DNA of 35,454 nt from Oscillospiraceae bacterium (GTDB lineage Bacteria > Bacillota > Clostridia > Oscillospirales > Ruminococcaceae). Below the pieces are notes generated by a model. The model saw only the letters and a list, made by a program, of their open reading frames with translations, ran no database searches and had not been told where the DNA came from. Below are positions 6,860 to 13,816 of the stretch, in pieces (position 1 is the stretch's first letter; every line of letters begins with the position of its first letter). Both the position numbers and the translations under genes were made by a program. The stretch spans positions 1 to 35,454 of the forward strand of contig WQYC01000029.1 in the NCBI GenBank assembly GCA_009781425.1, written 5' to 3'.

Positions 6860-9151
6860 TTATATCTTCTCAATAATTCCCGCCACAAGCCGCAGAATGT
6901 TCAGCGCATCCGTAGTCCCGACATCACCGTTCTTACCGTTCGCAACGTATTGCTGAATTGAATTCAATTCAGAGATTCCCGCAACGTGCCGAAGCAGTGC
7001 AAGCGCGTCCGTTGTCTGCACCTCGCCTGTGCCTGTTATATCGCCAGTCTTGAACGTCAGCACAAGAAAATCGCCTGTTTCTCTGACGTTTACGTTCGCG
7101 TTGCCGTTCGTGCCGACTGTGGAAGCTGAAACAAATTCGAGCGCGCCGCTTGCCGCGTTGAATTTCACAAGCACCGCGTTTTGACCCGCAAAAGCCGCGC
7201 CTACGCTTACGCTTGTATTGCCTGTCGCGCCTGTCGGGATTCTAAGCTGTCTGATTGGAATATCTGCGCTAAGGCTTAGAGCCGTTAAAGCTGTGCGCGG
7301 AATGTTCGTGACAGTCCATGTTGCTGTGCCTGTGGTGACTGTCGCTGTCGTGGTTGCGGGAGTTGTTGAGCCGCCGCCACCACCGCCGCCACTGCCGCCG
7401 CTTGAACCACTGCCCGAATTGTTGTTATTGTTGTTGTTATTTGTTTGTGCTGTGATTGTGACGGTTGCCGTTCTCGAAATCGCCGTGTTTACTGTTGACG
7501 TTGCCGTGATTTTGAGTGATGAAGCTGTGGCTTCTTCTGCGTGAACGGTCAGCAAGCCGCTTGCGTTTATGGTTGTCCCCGCGTGGCTGTTGCCCTCAAC
7601 TTTCCATGTGACAGTCTGCGCGGGGTTGTTTGTTCCCTGCACTGTCGCGCTGAATTGTTGCGTTGCACCTCTCTGCACCTGCGCAGTTGCAGGGCTGACG
7701 GTAACGCCTGTGACTGTTGGTGTATTGCTTCCCGCTATTGTAACATGGGGAAGCTCGATAAAACCTTTCTTTTCGCCGTATTCGTAATTAACTCTGACTT
7801 TGCCGTCCTCAACAGCCCAAACAGCCTTTGCGCTATCGAAAAGGTAATAGTTAGTAAACAAATTCGTGTTTCTCCCTATGAACCAGTCTGGTATAGTCGT
7901 AGAAGGAACAGACCAACGGATAGCAAGCCCTCCGCGTGCAGTCTTAGTCACAGAAGCTCCCGCTACAAATCCGATACCTTTTTCGCCCGCGATTAAAAAC
8001 ATTTCTTCCGAAAAGCTTTCGGGGGCAAAGTCAATAGAACCGCCGAACCATAAAAACAAGCCGTTATGGACTAATACTTCAACTCCGTTATGTACATTTT
8101 TATTAATTGCTCCGCCGTTCATGGTAAAAACTCCGTTGTCACCTACAAACACACTACCGCCAACATCAAAGTTTGTCGCAGGTGTTTCAGATGATTTATT
8201 GTTTATAATTTCTCCGCCGTTCATAGTAAACGAGCCACCGCTGTCAACGTATACCCCGCCGCCGCTAATAGCGTTATTATTTCGTAAAACAACGCCGTTG
8301 TTCATTATAAAATTGCCGCTTACGGCGATAAGCGTTGCGCTGTTAGTCGGGAAAATATCTGCGCTTCCGTCTATAATTATATTTTCCAATGTAAGTGTCG
8401 CGCCGCTACTCACGCTAATAAGAGCACCCTCTATATTGCGTGTGAGTGTGTACAGACCGCCGCTTCCGCTTTTTATTGTGACATTTCCGTTTGCAACTGT
8501 AAGTGTTTGATTTAGAGCGATATTATTATCAACTATAATAGTTCTCGTCCCTGTAGCTGATGAAATCGCCGCCGCCAACTCTGCCGCGTTGCTGACCCGA
8601 ACTTCTGCCGCCTGTGTTCCTTCGCCCTCAAGGATATGAAAGCCGCTTAACTGCGAAACAGCTTGATAAGCCGCTTTTGCGCCGACAGGGACGTAAATAG
8701 TAGTTATCGGCGAATTTAAAAATGGCGCGTTACTATCAGTAAAAGTCGGCGGTGTGCTTCCTTTAAATATAATAGTTTTAAGATTTATGCAGTTTTGAAA
8801 AGGGTTTCCATATATTTCCTCTATAACTTCGGGGATTATAACTGTGTTTACGTTTGCGTTAGACGAAAACACGTCACCCGTTATCCCTGTTATATGCAAT
8901 GTAAACGTCCCCCCAAAAATAGACGGCATTGTAATAACAGACGGAATTGTAACAATAGCTTCTGTTCCTGTGTAACGAACAAAATCGGTATAGTCTCTTC
9001 CTGTCATTGGCATTTTATAAACTATGTAATGCCAATCACCCCATACAAAATCATCGCGAGGGCGTTCAATCGCCGCCGCAGGCATTGCGGGAATCAACGA
9101 CAGCACCATAACCGCCGCGATAATAGTTGATAAAATTCTTTTCAATCTCAT
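6860..9151 (-). CDS. Large secreted surface protein: LRR, beta-helix, Ig-like domain, dockerin
   Basis: A 763-residue protein with a signal peptide (residues 1-27, cleavage near AMPAAA). Domains in order: one or two BspA/LRR_5-type repeats (about 60-165); a right-handed beta-helix region (about 185-370) with FTMNGGEI-type rungs as in autotransporter or pectate-lyase-like adhesins; a bacterial Ig-like (Big_2) domain starting VTGVTVSPATAQVQRGATQQ (about 480-570); an Asn/Ser/Gly low-complexity linker (about 573-605); a short beta domain; and a C-terminal type I dockerin-like pair, GDITGTGEVQTTDALALLR and GKNGDVGTTDALNILRLVAG. Dockerins bind cohesins on scaffoldins or cell-surface proteins, so this may be displayed through a partner protein. 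The start is ATG at 9151 with the RBS AAGGAG. It is transcribed alone, with its own terminator. Confidence 0.85.
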   Translation of the reverse strand: MRLKRILSTIIAAVMVLSLIPAMPAAAIERPRDDFVWGDWHYIVYKMPMTGRDYTDFVRYTGTEAIVTIPSVITMPSIFGGTFTLHITGITGDVFSSNANVNTVIIPEVIEEIYGNPFQNCINLKTIIFKGSTPPTFTDSNAPFLNSPITTIYVPVGAKAAYQAVSQLSGFHILEGEGTQAAEVRVSNAAELAAAISSATGTRTIIVDNNIALNQTLTVANGNVTIKSGSGGLYTLTRNIEGALISVSSGATLTLENIIIDGSADIFPTNSATLIAVSGNFIMNNGVVLRNNNAISGGGVYVDSGGSFTMNGGEIINNKSSETPATNFDVGGSVFVGDNGVFTMNGGAINKNVHNGVEVLVHNGLFLWFGGSIDFAPESFSEEMFLIAGEKGIGFVAGASVTKTARGGLAIRWSVPSTTIPDWFIGRNTNLFTNYYLFDSAKAVWAVEDGKVRVNYEYGEKKGFIELPHVTIAGSNTPTVTGVTVSPATAQVQRGATQQFSATVQGTNNPAQTVTWKVEGNSHAGTTINASGLLTVHAEEATASSLKITATSTVNTAISRTATVTITAQTNNNNNNNNSGSGSSGGSGGGGGGGSTTPATTTATVTTGTATWTVTNIPRTALTALSLSADIPIRQLRIPTGATGNTSVSVGAAFAGQNAVLVKFNAASGALEFVSASTVGTNGNANVNVRETGDFLVLTFKTGDITGTGEVQTTDALALLRHVAGISELNSIQQYVANGKNGDVGTTDALNILRLVAGIIEKI

Positions 9152-9276
9152 AATTTTTTCGCTCCTTATAATAAATTAGTTTGCAGGGAAAGCCCTACCT
9201 TTTCATATATTAACATTTTCAACAATAAATGTCAAGCTATAGATTCAAATATGATATATTGATAAATCCCTTGCGG

Positions 9277-9311
9277 ATAATGACTAATCGCTCATTATGG
9301 GTTATTATAAT
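9277..9311 (+). promoter_or_regulatory. Operator and -10 of the XRE regulator
   Basis: An inverted repeat ATAATGA-8 nt-TCATTAT (9277-9298) precedes a TATAAT -10 (9306-9311). The -35 region overlaps the repeat, the usual arrangement for autorepression by a short XRE protein. It lies in the 177-bp gap between the divergent surface-protein and XRE genes and could control both. Confidence 0.55.
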
Positions 9312-9328
9312 TTAAAAGGGGTTTAATC

Positions 9329-9625
9329 ATGATAGCTGAAAGAATCAAAGAACTACGAACAGAAAAGAACCTAACGCAAGCAGAACTCGCCCGAAAACTT
9401 GGACTTACAAGGGGCGGGGTCAACAGTTGGGAGCAGTCGCTATCTCTGCCGTCACTTCAATATCTCGTTTTGCTTGCTAAATTCTTCAACACATCAGCAG
9501 ATTTTCTTTTGGGGTTGTCTGACCGCACAAGCATAAATGTAGAGGGCTTACGTGAAAAAGATATAGCATTAGCTAATGAAGTTATAGAGCGGTTAAAAAG
9601 TTATAACGAAAATGATAGTACATAA
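9329..9625 (+). CDS. XRE-family transcriptional regulator
   Basis: A 98-residue protein. The Cro/CI-type helix-turn-helix covers residues 1-62: IKELRTEKNLTQAELARKLG, then LTRGGVNSWE in the recognition helix, then SLQYLVLLAKFFNTSADFLLGL, the typical closing helices. The tail (63-98) is helical and charged. It has no peptidase or kinase domain. Short XRE regulators like this often govern mobile-element or phage lysogeny genes, which fits its place in the island. The start follows AAAAGGGG. Confidence 0.85.
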   Translation: MIAERIKELRTEKNLTQAELARKLGLTRGGVNSWEQSLSLPSLQYLVLLAKFFNTSADFLLGLSDRTSINVEGLREKDIALANEVIERLKSYNENDST

Positions 9626-9925
9626 TACACATTTCCTATTATCGTCCGTTTTTGAAGCCGTCAAGGGCGAGAGTATTATTTTTCTTGGATTCGGAAAAAT
9701 AATCTTCCTCGCTTTCCTTGACTGCTACAAATTTTCGTGCTCGTGTCGTTTTGCCGACGGGGGGCTTGCGGGGTGATGAAAGTAAGACCGCCCACCGTCG
9801 CAACGACAAGTATAGCACGAAAACCACGGACTAAGGTTGCGCGGGTTGTTCAGCTTCTTCACCTCGGGGGAGCGTTACAAGGTGATAAATGGGGAGTTAA
9901 ACAGCGCAGACACGTGATATATACA

Positions 9926-9957
9926 GGCGGCAGGATTTGAGCCTTGCCGCCTTTTCT
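9926..9957 (+). terminator. Intrinsic terminator
   Basis: GGCGGCA (9926-9932) and TGCCGCC (9945-9951), followed by TTTTCTT. It probably ends plus-strand transcription from the XRE gene. Confidence 0.75.
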
Positions 9958-9967
9958 TATGAAATGC

Positions 9968-9996
9968 TTGACAGTGGTGTGCAGTGGTGATATACT
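9968..9996 (+). promoter_or_regulatory. Consensus promoter with no gene directly downstream
   Basis: TTGACA (9968-9973), 17 bp, TATACT (9991-9996). The predicted start is near 10003, only about 15 nt before a terminator hairpin. Confidence 0.7.
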
Positions 9997-10014
9997 ATAT
10001 ATAACGGCAAAGAG

Positions 10015-10039
10015 AAAAAGCCCCCTTTTGAGGGCTTTT
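10015..10039 (+). terminator. Terminator-like hairpin directly after the 9968 promoter
   Basis: AAAAGCCC (10016-10023) pairs with GGGCTTTT (10032-10039); A and T tracts on the two sides allow function in both directions. Confidence 0.7.
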
Positions 10040-10211
10040 AGGAAATGCACCATAATCAAATTTTGAATTAATTTAGTGTTTATTTGGTGTTTATTACTGC
10101 TAAAAGTCGTTGAAAATCAGTTTAGATTGCTCAAGATATTTCGCTGAGAAAGCGTGTGTTAATGCGGGATTAACGCAGATTGACAGAAATTGCATTAAGT
10201 GCGTAAGATTA

Positions 10212-10231
10212 TTCGAATCCTGTCATCTCGA
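10212..10231 (+). other. tRNA-Pro 3'-end fragment: probable attachment site of the island
   Basis: TTCGAATCCTGTCATCTCGA reads as the T-loop (TTCGAAT), 3' T-stem (CCTGT), 3' acceptor strand (CATCTCG) and discriminator A of a bacterial tRNA-Pro. The rest of a tRNA is absent: upstream bases do not form the complementary T-stem or acceptor strand. Such fragments mark the distal att site left when an element integrates into the 3' end of a tRNA gene. Everything to the left is accessory and everything to the right is core-like. The intact tRNA would lie beyond the left edge. Confidence 0.65.
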
Positions 10232-10269
10232 TACCTTTTGAAACTATAAGAACCCATAAAAACATTTGA

Positions 10270-10304
10270 GGTCCGGGCTTAGCGCAGTGCGCATTGCCCG
10301 GACC
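10270..10304 (-). terminator. Probable rpsT terminator
   Basis: GGTCCGGGC (10270-10278) pairs with GCCCGGACC (10296-10304), with a nested GCGCA/TGCGC stem. A T-rich run follows only a few nt later on the minus strand. Confidence 0.55.
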
Positions 10305-10308
10305 TTAA

Positions 10309-10551
10309 TTATGCAGAAGCTTCTTTCTTCGCTAAACGGCTCTTGATTCTTGCCGCTTTGTTTTTGTGAATCAGACCTTTACCTGCCGCTTTGTCAACTT
10401 TTTTAACTGCTGTTAAAATCGCCGCGCCGTCCGCGTTTTCCGCGTTCGCTTTTTTAAGCACTGTCTTCAGCTCTGACTTTTGCGATTTATTGCTTGCATT
10501 GGCTTTTTTAGAAACCAAAACTCTTTTCTTCGCCGATTTAATGTTAGCCAC
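10309..10551 (-). CDS. rpsT: 30S ribosomal protein S20
   Basis: An 80-residue, Lys/Ala-rich, all-helical protein starting MANIKSAKKRVLVSKKANAS, the diagnostic N-terminus of bacterial S20, and ending RIKSRLAKKEA. It binds the 5' and 3' minor domains of 16S rRNA during early 30S assembly. Its length matches the family (80-90). The gene is monocistronic, with a SigA promoter at 10620-10648 and a UUCG-capped hairpin in the leader. Confidence 0.97.
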   Translation of the reverse strand: MANIKSAKKRVLVSKKANASNKSQKSELKTVLKKANAENADGAAILTAVKKVDKAAGKGLIHKNKAARIKSRLAKKEASA

Positions 10552-10579
10552 GTTTTCCCCTCCTCTTTGTTGGAATTTT

Positions 10580-10603
10580 GCAGCAACGCCGAAGCGTTGC
10601 TGC
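10580..10603 (-). other. UUCG-tetraloop hairpin in the rpsT leader
   Basis: GCAGCAACGC (10580-10589) pairs with GCGTTGCTGC (10594-10603); in the minus-strand RNA the loop is C(UUCG)G, a very stable tetraloop. It sits in the rpsT 5' UTR and may be a leader stability or autoregulatory structure. Confidence 0.6.
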
Positions 10604-10619
10604 GAGTGTCTTAAAGAGT

Positions 10620-10648
10620 ATTATAGCATATAATTTTTCATTTTGCAA
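10620..10648 (-). promoter_or_regulatory. rpsT SigA promoter
   Basis: On the minus strand TTGCAA (complement of 10643-10648), 17 bp, TATAAT (complement of 10620-10625). Confidence 0.8.
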
Positions 10649-10675
10649 TAGTTTTTTGAAAAAATAATAAACTTA

Positions 10676-10704
10676 TTGACAACCCTGTGAAAATATATTA
10701 TAAT
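10676..10704 (+). promoter_or_regulatory. SigA promoter of the coiled-coil gene
   Basis: TTGACA (10676-10681), 17 bp, TATAAT (10699-10704). The RBS AAGGGGGG is just upstream of the ATG at 10730. Confidence 0.85.
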
Positions 10705-10729
10705 TGTAAGGAACAAGGGGGGTTATAAG

Positions 10730-11095
10730 ATGAACAAAGAAGATAAAATTTTATCAATACTTGAAACGATGCAAACCGATGTATCATCATTAAAAACCGA
10801 TGTATCATCATTAAAAACCGATGTATCATCATTAAAAACCGATATGTCAGCATTGAAAATTAAAGTTGACGAAATAGATGTTAAAGTAGACGATGTACGT
10901 GCTGAAACAGACAGATTACATAACAGCTTGGCGGTTATCGAAAGAGACCACGGACTTAAGCTTAATCTGCTTTATGAACTCGTCCCTGATAAATTAAAAG
11001 AAGTTGATGAAATAAAACAAACTGTCGAAAAACTTGAATTTGGCAAGGAAGTAATTAGATTTTTGTCGTACATTGAAAGCAAACAAGCGAATTAA
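10730..11095 (+). CDS. Coiled-coil protein with TDVSSLK heptads
   Basis: A 121-residue protein of unknown function. Residues 16-43 are four heptads (TDVSSLK three times, then TDMSALK), encoded by a 21-bp tandem repeat. More degenerate heptads follow (IKVDEIDVKVDDVRAETDRL), giving a predicted parallel coiled coil to about residue 60. The remainder is helical. There is no signal peptide or TM segment. Short Firmicute proteins of this kind occur widely as uncharacterised coiled-coil proteins. The 21-bp repeat should be prone to copy-number slippage that preserves the frame. It has its own strong promoter and terminator and so is monocistronic. Confidence 0.75.
   Translation: MNKEDKILSILETMQTDVSSLKTDVSSLKTDVSSLKTDMSALKIKVDEIDVKVDDVRAETDRLHNSLAVIERDHGLKLNLLYELVPDKLKEVDEIKQTVEKLEFGKEVIRFLSYIESKQAN
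10775..10840 (+). repeat. 21-bp in-frame tandem repeat
   Basis: About three near-identical copies of ACCGATGTATCATCATTAAA, plus one diverged copy, encoding the TDVSSLK heptads. Confidence 0.85.
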
Positions 11096-11130
11096 AACAC
11101 TTTGAATAAAACACAAAAACTGTAAAACAA

Positions 11131-11157
11131 TAGTAGAGGAAGCTCTGCTATTTTTTT
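11131..11157 (+). terminator. Terminator between the coiled-coil gene and gerAA
   Basis: TAGTAGAG (11131-11138), GAAG loop, CTCTGCTA (11143-11150), then seven T. A TGAATA motif at 11103-11108 resembles a SigG -35, but the spacing to a poor -10 (CAATAGTA) is off, so I do not call a promoter. Confidence 0.75.
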
Positions 11158-11172
11158 ATTACGGAGAAATTA

Positions 11173-12501
11173 ATGCTCAAAGCTCAAATCAAACAAATCC
11201 TCGGCGAACAAAGCGATATAATCTACCTTGATTTTCTTATAAAAGGCGAAAAGCCCGCGGCGTTAATCGCCGTTGACGGGCTTGTAAACCTGCGCGCTGT
11301 CGGCGTTGAGGTCGTTGAGCCTCTGACTCTGCACGGAATCACATGGTTCGCCGCGCAAAAGGAAGAATCTGACGTTGATAAAATCATCAGCAGTATTTTA
11401 TCAGGCGACGCTGTGTTAATCATTGACGGCGAAGAACGCGCGACTATCTTTGATTCAAAAGGCTTCTCCACGCGCGGTATTTCCGAGCCGGGGCAGGAGA
11501 ACGTCATTAAAGGTCCCAAGGACTCCTTCATAGAAGCCATAAGAACCAACACCGCGCTGATTCGCAGAAGATTAAACACGCCTAAGCTTCGCTTCGCCGA
11601 CGTAAAACTCGGCAAGGAAGCGCAGACTAATGCAGTTGTCGTTTACATTGACGGAATCGCCGAGCCCGAAAAAGTGCAGGAAGTACTGAAGCGGCTCGAA
11701 AAAGTAAGCGAAAGCTTCATAAAATCCACGAGCAGTATCGAAGAGGGCTTGAAGGACAGCCGCTGGTCAATTTTTCCGCAGGTCATGTATACCGAACGCC
11801 CCGACAAGCTCTGCGCGAACATCGCAGAAGGCAAAATCGGAATCCTTGTGGACGGCTACCCAATTGCGTTTATCGTGCCTGCTGTGTTTAATATGCTTTT
11901 TCAGTCGGGTGAGGACTATTCGCAGAACTACGCGCACGGCTCTTATGTGCGACTTCTGCGCTACGCGGGCGCGTTTCTGTCGCTGATTATTCCCGCGTTT
12001 TATGTAGCGATTACGACTTTTCATCATGAAATGCTCCCGACGAATTTAATGCTCGCGATTATAAAAAGCAAGCAGGCAGTGTCTTTCACAACGTTTCTTG
12101 AAGTCTTCGCACTGCTTGTCGCCTTTGAAATCCTGATTGAAGCGGGGATTCGCCTGCCTAAGTCAATCGGACAGGCGGTGTCGATTATCGGCGGGCTTGT
12201 CGTGGGTGACGCGGCGGTAAGCGCGAAGCTTATTTCGCCCGCAATCGTAGTTGTAATCGCTGTTACAGGGATTTGCGGCTTCGTAGTTTCCAGCGGCGAC
12301 CTTGCGAACTCGTTTAGAATTACGCGGATTTTACTTCTTATTTCAGCGGGCTTTGCAGGGCTTTACGGCTTGTCGCTGGGGCTAATCCTCATGATGTATT
12401 ATTTATGCCAGACAACCTCGCTCGGCGCGCCGTACATGACGGCGTATAAGGACGGAGACGCGGCGATTAAAGACGGCTTATTACGTTTGCCACGCAGGTA
12501 G
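11173..12501 (+). CDS. gerAA: Spore germination receptor subunit A (GerAA family)
   Basis: A 442-residue protein. The soluble N-terminal half (1-235) contains the conserved family stretch VKLGKEAQTNAVVVYIDGIA, followed by SIFPQVMYTERPDKLCANIA and GKIGILVDGYPIAFIVP. Five or so TM segments follow (about 240-425), with the family block LLRYAGAFLSLIIPAFYVAI and FHHEMLPTNL. GerA-type A subunits form the oligomeric channel of nutrient germinant receptors in the spore inner membrane. The gene starts the operon gerAA-gerAC-orf48-gerAB. Its TAG stop codon is the first part of a GTAGGG palindromic element. Expression is expected in the forespore under SigG, but no clear SigG promoter was found. Confidence 0.92.
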   Translation: MLKAQIKQILGEQSDIIYLDFLIKGEKPAALIAVDGLVNLRAVGVEVVEPLTLHGITWFAAQKEESDVDKIISSILSGDAVLIIDGEERATIFDSKGFSTRGISEPGQENVIKGPKDSFIEAIRTNTALIRRRLNTPKLRFADVKLGKEAQTNAVVVYIDGIAEPEKVQEVLKRLEKVSESFIKSTSSIEEGLKDSRWSIFPQVMYTERPDKLCANIAEGKIGILVDGYPIAFIVPAVFNMLFQSGEDYSQNYAHGSYVRLLRYAGAFLSLIIPAFYVAITTFHHEMLPTNLMLAIIKSKQAVSFTTFLEVFALLVAFEILIEAGIRLPKSIGQAVSIIGGLVVGDAAVSAKLISPAIVVVIAVTGICGFVVSSGDLANSFRITRILLLISAGFAGLYGLSLGLILMMYYLCQTTSLGAPYMTAYKDGDAAIKDGLLRLPRR

Positions 12502-12560
12502 GGTGCGACGCCCCCGGCGCACCGTAAAAACAACGGCGTGCCGAGGGCGTCACGCCCTAC
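12498..12560. repeat. GTAGGG palindromic element, paired copy A (gerAA-gerAC)
   Basis: Two 27-nt arms, 12498-12524 (GTAGGGTGCGACGCCC...) and 12534-12560 (...GGGCGTCACGCCCTAC), inverted around a 9-nt spacer; all arm differences are transitions. It supplies the gerAA stop codon and fills the gap to the gerAC RBS. Confidence 0.85.
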
Positions 12561-12572
12561 AAAGGAGAAACC

Positions 12573-13670
12573 ATGAAAAATGCAATCTTAACCGTTATAA
12601 TAATTTTTATCGTAATCGCCGTCACGGGCGGTCATGCGCGGTATTTCCCCCGCATGACGGAAATCACGCTCGCCGAGCCTGTTTTCGTAATCGGAATCGA
12701 CCGGCGTGTCGCCGGCGACGGAATCGGTGCTTCCTCAAAAGTATCAATTATTTATGAAAAAATCGAATCAGCAGACGAGGGCGGCGGCGACGTGAATCAG
12801 AGGTACGTAGATTACACCGAGGGCTCGTCACCCGCGGCGGCTCTTGAAACGCTCAAAAAACGTTTTCCCAGAGAGATGGCAGTAAGCACCGCCGAGTATT
12901 TCTTAATAGGCGAGGAGGCGGCGGAAGACCTTGAAAAAGCTGTAGACTTCCTTGCTAAGAACAACGCTCTGCGGCTGACCGCTTCTGTGTTTATCGTGCG
13001 GGGCGAAGCTTCGGACGCCTGCGAAATTCTAACCGAAACGCGCACACTTGACATTCTGCGTAACTACGGCGAGTATTCGGGGATTAATGCAATTTCGAGC
13101 AGTATGGAGTTTTACGAGCTTTTGAGCAAAACTGCGCAAATTGAAAACAACGCGTTCACAGTCCCTGCGCTTGTATTCAAAGAAAAGAACGGTGAAATTA
13201 TTGTTGTGCCGAGCGGCTACGCTATTATAAAAGACGGCGCGCTTGCGGGCTTTTTGGAGCAGGAGGCGGCGCGCGGTTATAATCTGCTGACGAATAAGTC
13301 GGTGTATTCGACGATTGAATTTGATGATTTTGCAACGCGCTTAGAAAACGCTCAGCGGCAAATCAGCTTCGAGTGGGACGGCGATGACTTAACAGGCATT
13401 ACTGTTTATGTTGACTTCAACGCGTCGTTAATCGATAGCGGCGGCGTTTCGGAGGATAATCTGCTGCTGCGAAAAGAGCAGAACCGCGTGATTTTCGCGG
13501 AAATACAAAAAGCCGTCGCAGTATCGAAGAAGCTCGGCTGTGACTTTCTCGGAATCGGCTCGGCTTTGCGCATGAGACACCCTCTGCGCTGGGAGTGGCT
13601 CGGGGAGCACTGGGACGAAATATATTCGCAGGTTCCCGTTAAAATAAATGTAGATTCGAGGTTGGCTTGA
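12573..13670 (+). CDS. gerAC: Spore germination protein GerAC family, without lipobox
   Basis: A 365-residue protein. An N-terminal hydrophobic segment (4-20) is followed by the family regions: FVIGIDRR near the start of the mature protein, EYFLIGEEAAEDLEKAVDF (about 108-126), and the C-terminal Spore_GerAC-type domain ending AVSKKLGCDFLGIGSALR..HP.RW..L...WDEIYS. GerAC proteins are normally lipoproteins, modified at a Cys in L-x-G-C, and anchor the soluble C subunit to the spore inner membrane. Here the sequence at that point is VTGGHARYFP, with no Cys within reach, so anchoring would rely on an uncleaved N-terminal helix. The altered segment coincides with a DNA hairpin (12631-12658). The RBS is AAAGGAG. 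Confidence 0.88.
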   Translation: MKNAILTVIIIFIVIAVTGGHARYFPRMTEITLAEPVFVIGIDRRVAGDGIGASSKVSIIYEKIESADEGGGDVNQRYVDYTEGSSPAAALETLKKRFPREMAVSTAEYFLIGEEAAEDLEKAVDFLAKNNALRLTASVFIVRGEASDACEILTETRTLDILRNYGEYSGINAISSSMEFYELLSKTAQIENNAFTVPALVFKEKNGEIIVVPSGYAIIKDGALAGFLEQEAARGYNLLTNKSVYSTIEFDDFATRLENAQRQISFEWDGDDLTGITVYVDFNASLIDSGGVSEDNLLLRKEQNRVIFAEIQKAVAVSKKLGCDFLGIGSALRMRHPLRWEWLGEHWDEIYSQVPVKINVDSRLA

Positions 13671-13816
13671 TGATGGTTTTTATCGCTGTCGCTGTTGTAT
13701 TAATTTTAAGCGACATTGCCGAAATAAAAAAACAGAAGGACAGGCGGGTGCTTGCAGTTTATTGCACGCTTTTCGCGCTTGTTTTTATCGGAACGGGGTT
13801 CTATCACTATGGCTAA
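13670..13816 (+). CDS. 48-aa two-TM protein inside the gerA operon (GerD-subunit-like)
   Basis: A short gene: MMVFIAVAVVLILSDIAEIK, a charged turn KKQKDRR, then a second hydrophobic helix VLAVYCTLFALVFIGTGFY. Its ATG overlaps the gerAC stop (ATGA) and its last codons overlap the gerAB start by 8 nt, so all three are translationally coupled. Small two-TM D-type subunits encoded within ger operons are known in Bacillus, where they modulate receptor function. Sequence similarity to those is not demonstrable by eye, so the assignment rests on size, topology and position. Confidence 0.75.
   Translation: MMVFIAVAVVLILSDIAEIKKQKDRRVLAVYCTLFALVFIGTGFYHYG

Larger units (their letters stand above)
9626..10308. 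other. Intergenic end of the island
   Basis: No confident gene. It contains a terminator (9926-9955), a perfect promoter followed at once by a terminator (9968-10039), a GTTAAT-GCGGG-ATTAAC inverted repeat (10158-10174), the tRNA-Pro 3' fragment (10212-10231) and the rpsT terminator. A minus-strand frame at 9639-9827 ends in a charged stretch (AVKESEEDYFSESKKNNT) that could be a gene remnant, but it lacks a convincing start. Confidence 0.6.

Noticed and set aside
7218-8510. Plus-strand ORFs over the dockerin protein
   Set aside because: Pro/Val-rich antisense of Gly/Thr/Asn-rich coding sequence; the opposite strand has a signal peptide and recognisable domains.
9737-9940. 67-aa plus-strand ORF near the att site
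   Set aside because: Low-complexity, no domain; start and RBS are weak and the frame ends in the terminator.
10130-10236. A complete tRNA gene around 10212
   Set aside because: Only the T-loop and 3' acceptor strand are present; no matching T-stem, anticodon arm or 5' acceptor strand can be found upstream.
10775-10840. CRISPR-like array
   Set aside because: The 21-bp repeats are contiguous, with no spacers, and encode regular coiled-coil heptads.
12503-12757. ORF between gerAA and gerAC
   Set aside because: It reads through the palindromic element and the gerAC 5' end in the wrong frame; Arg-rich artefact.
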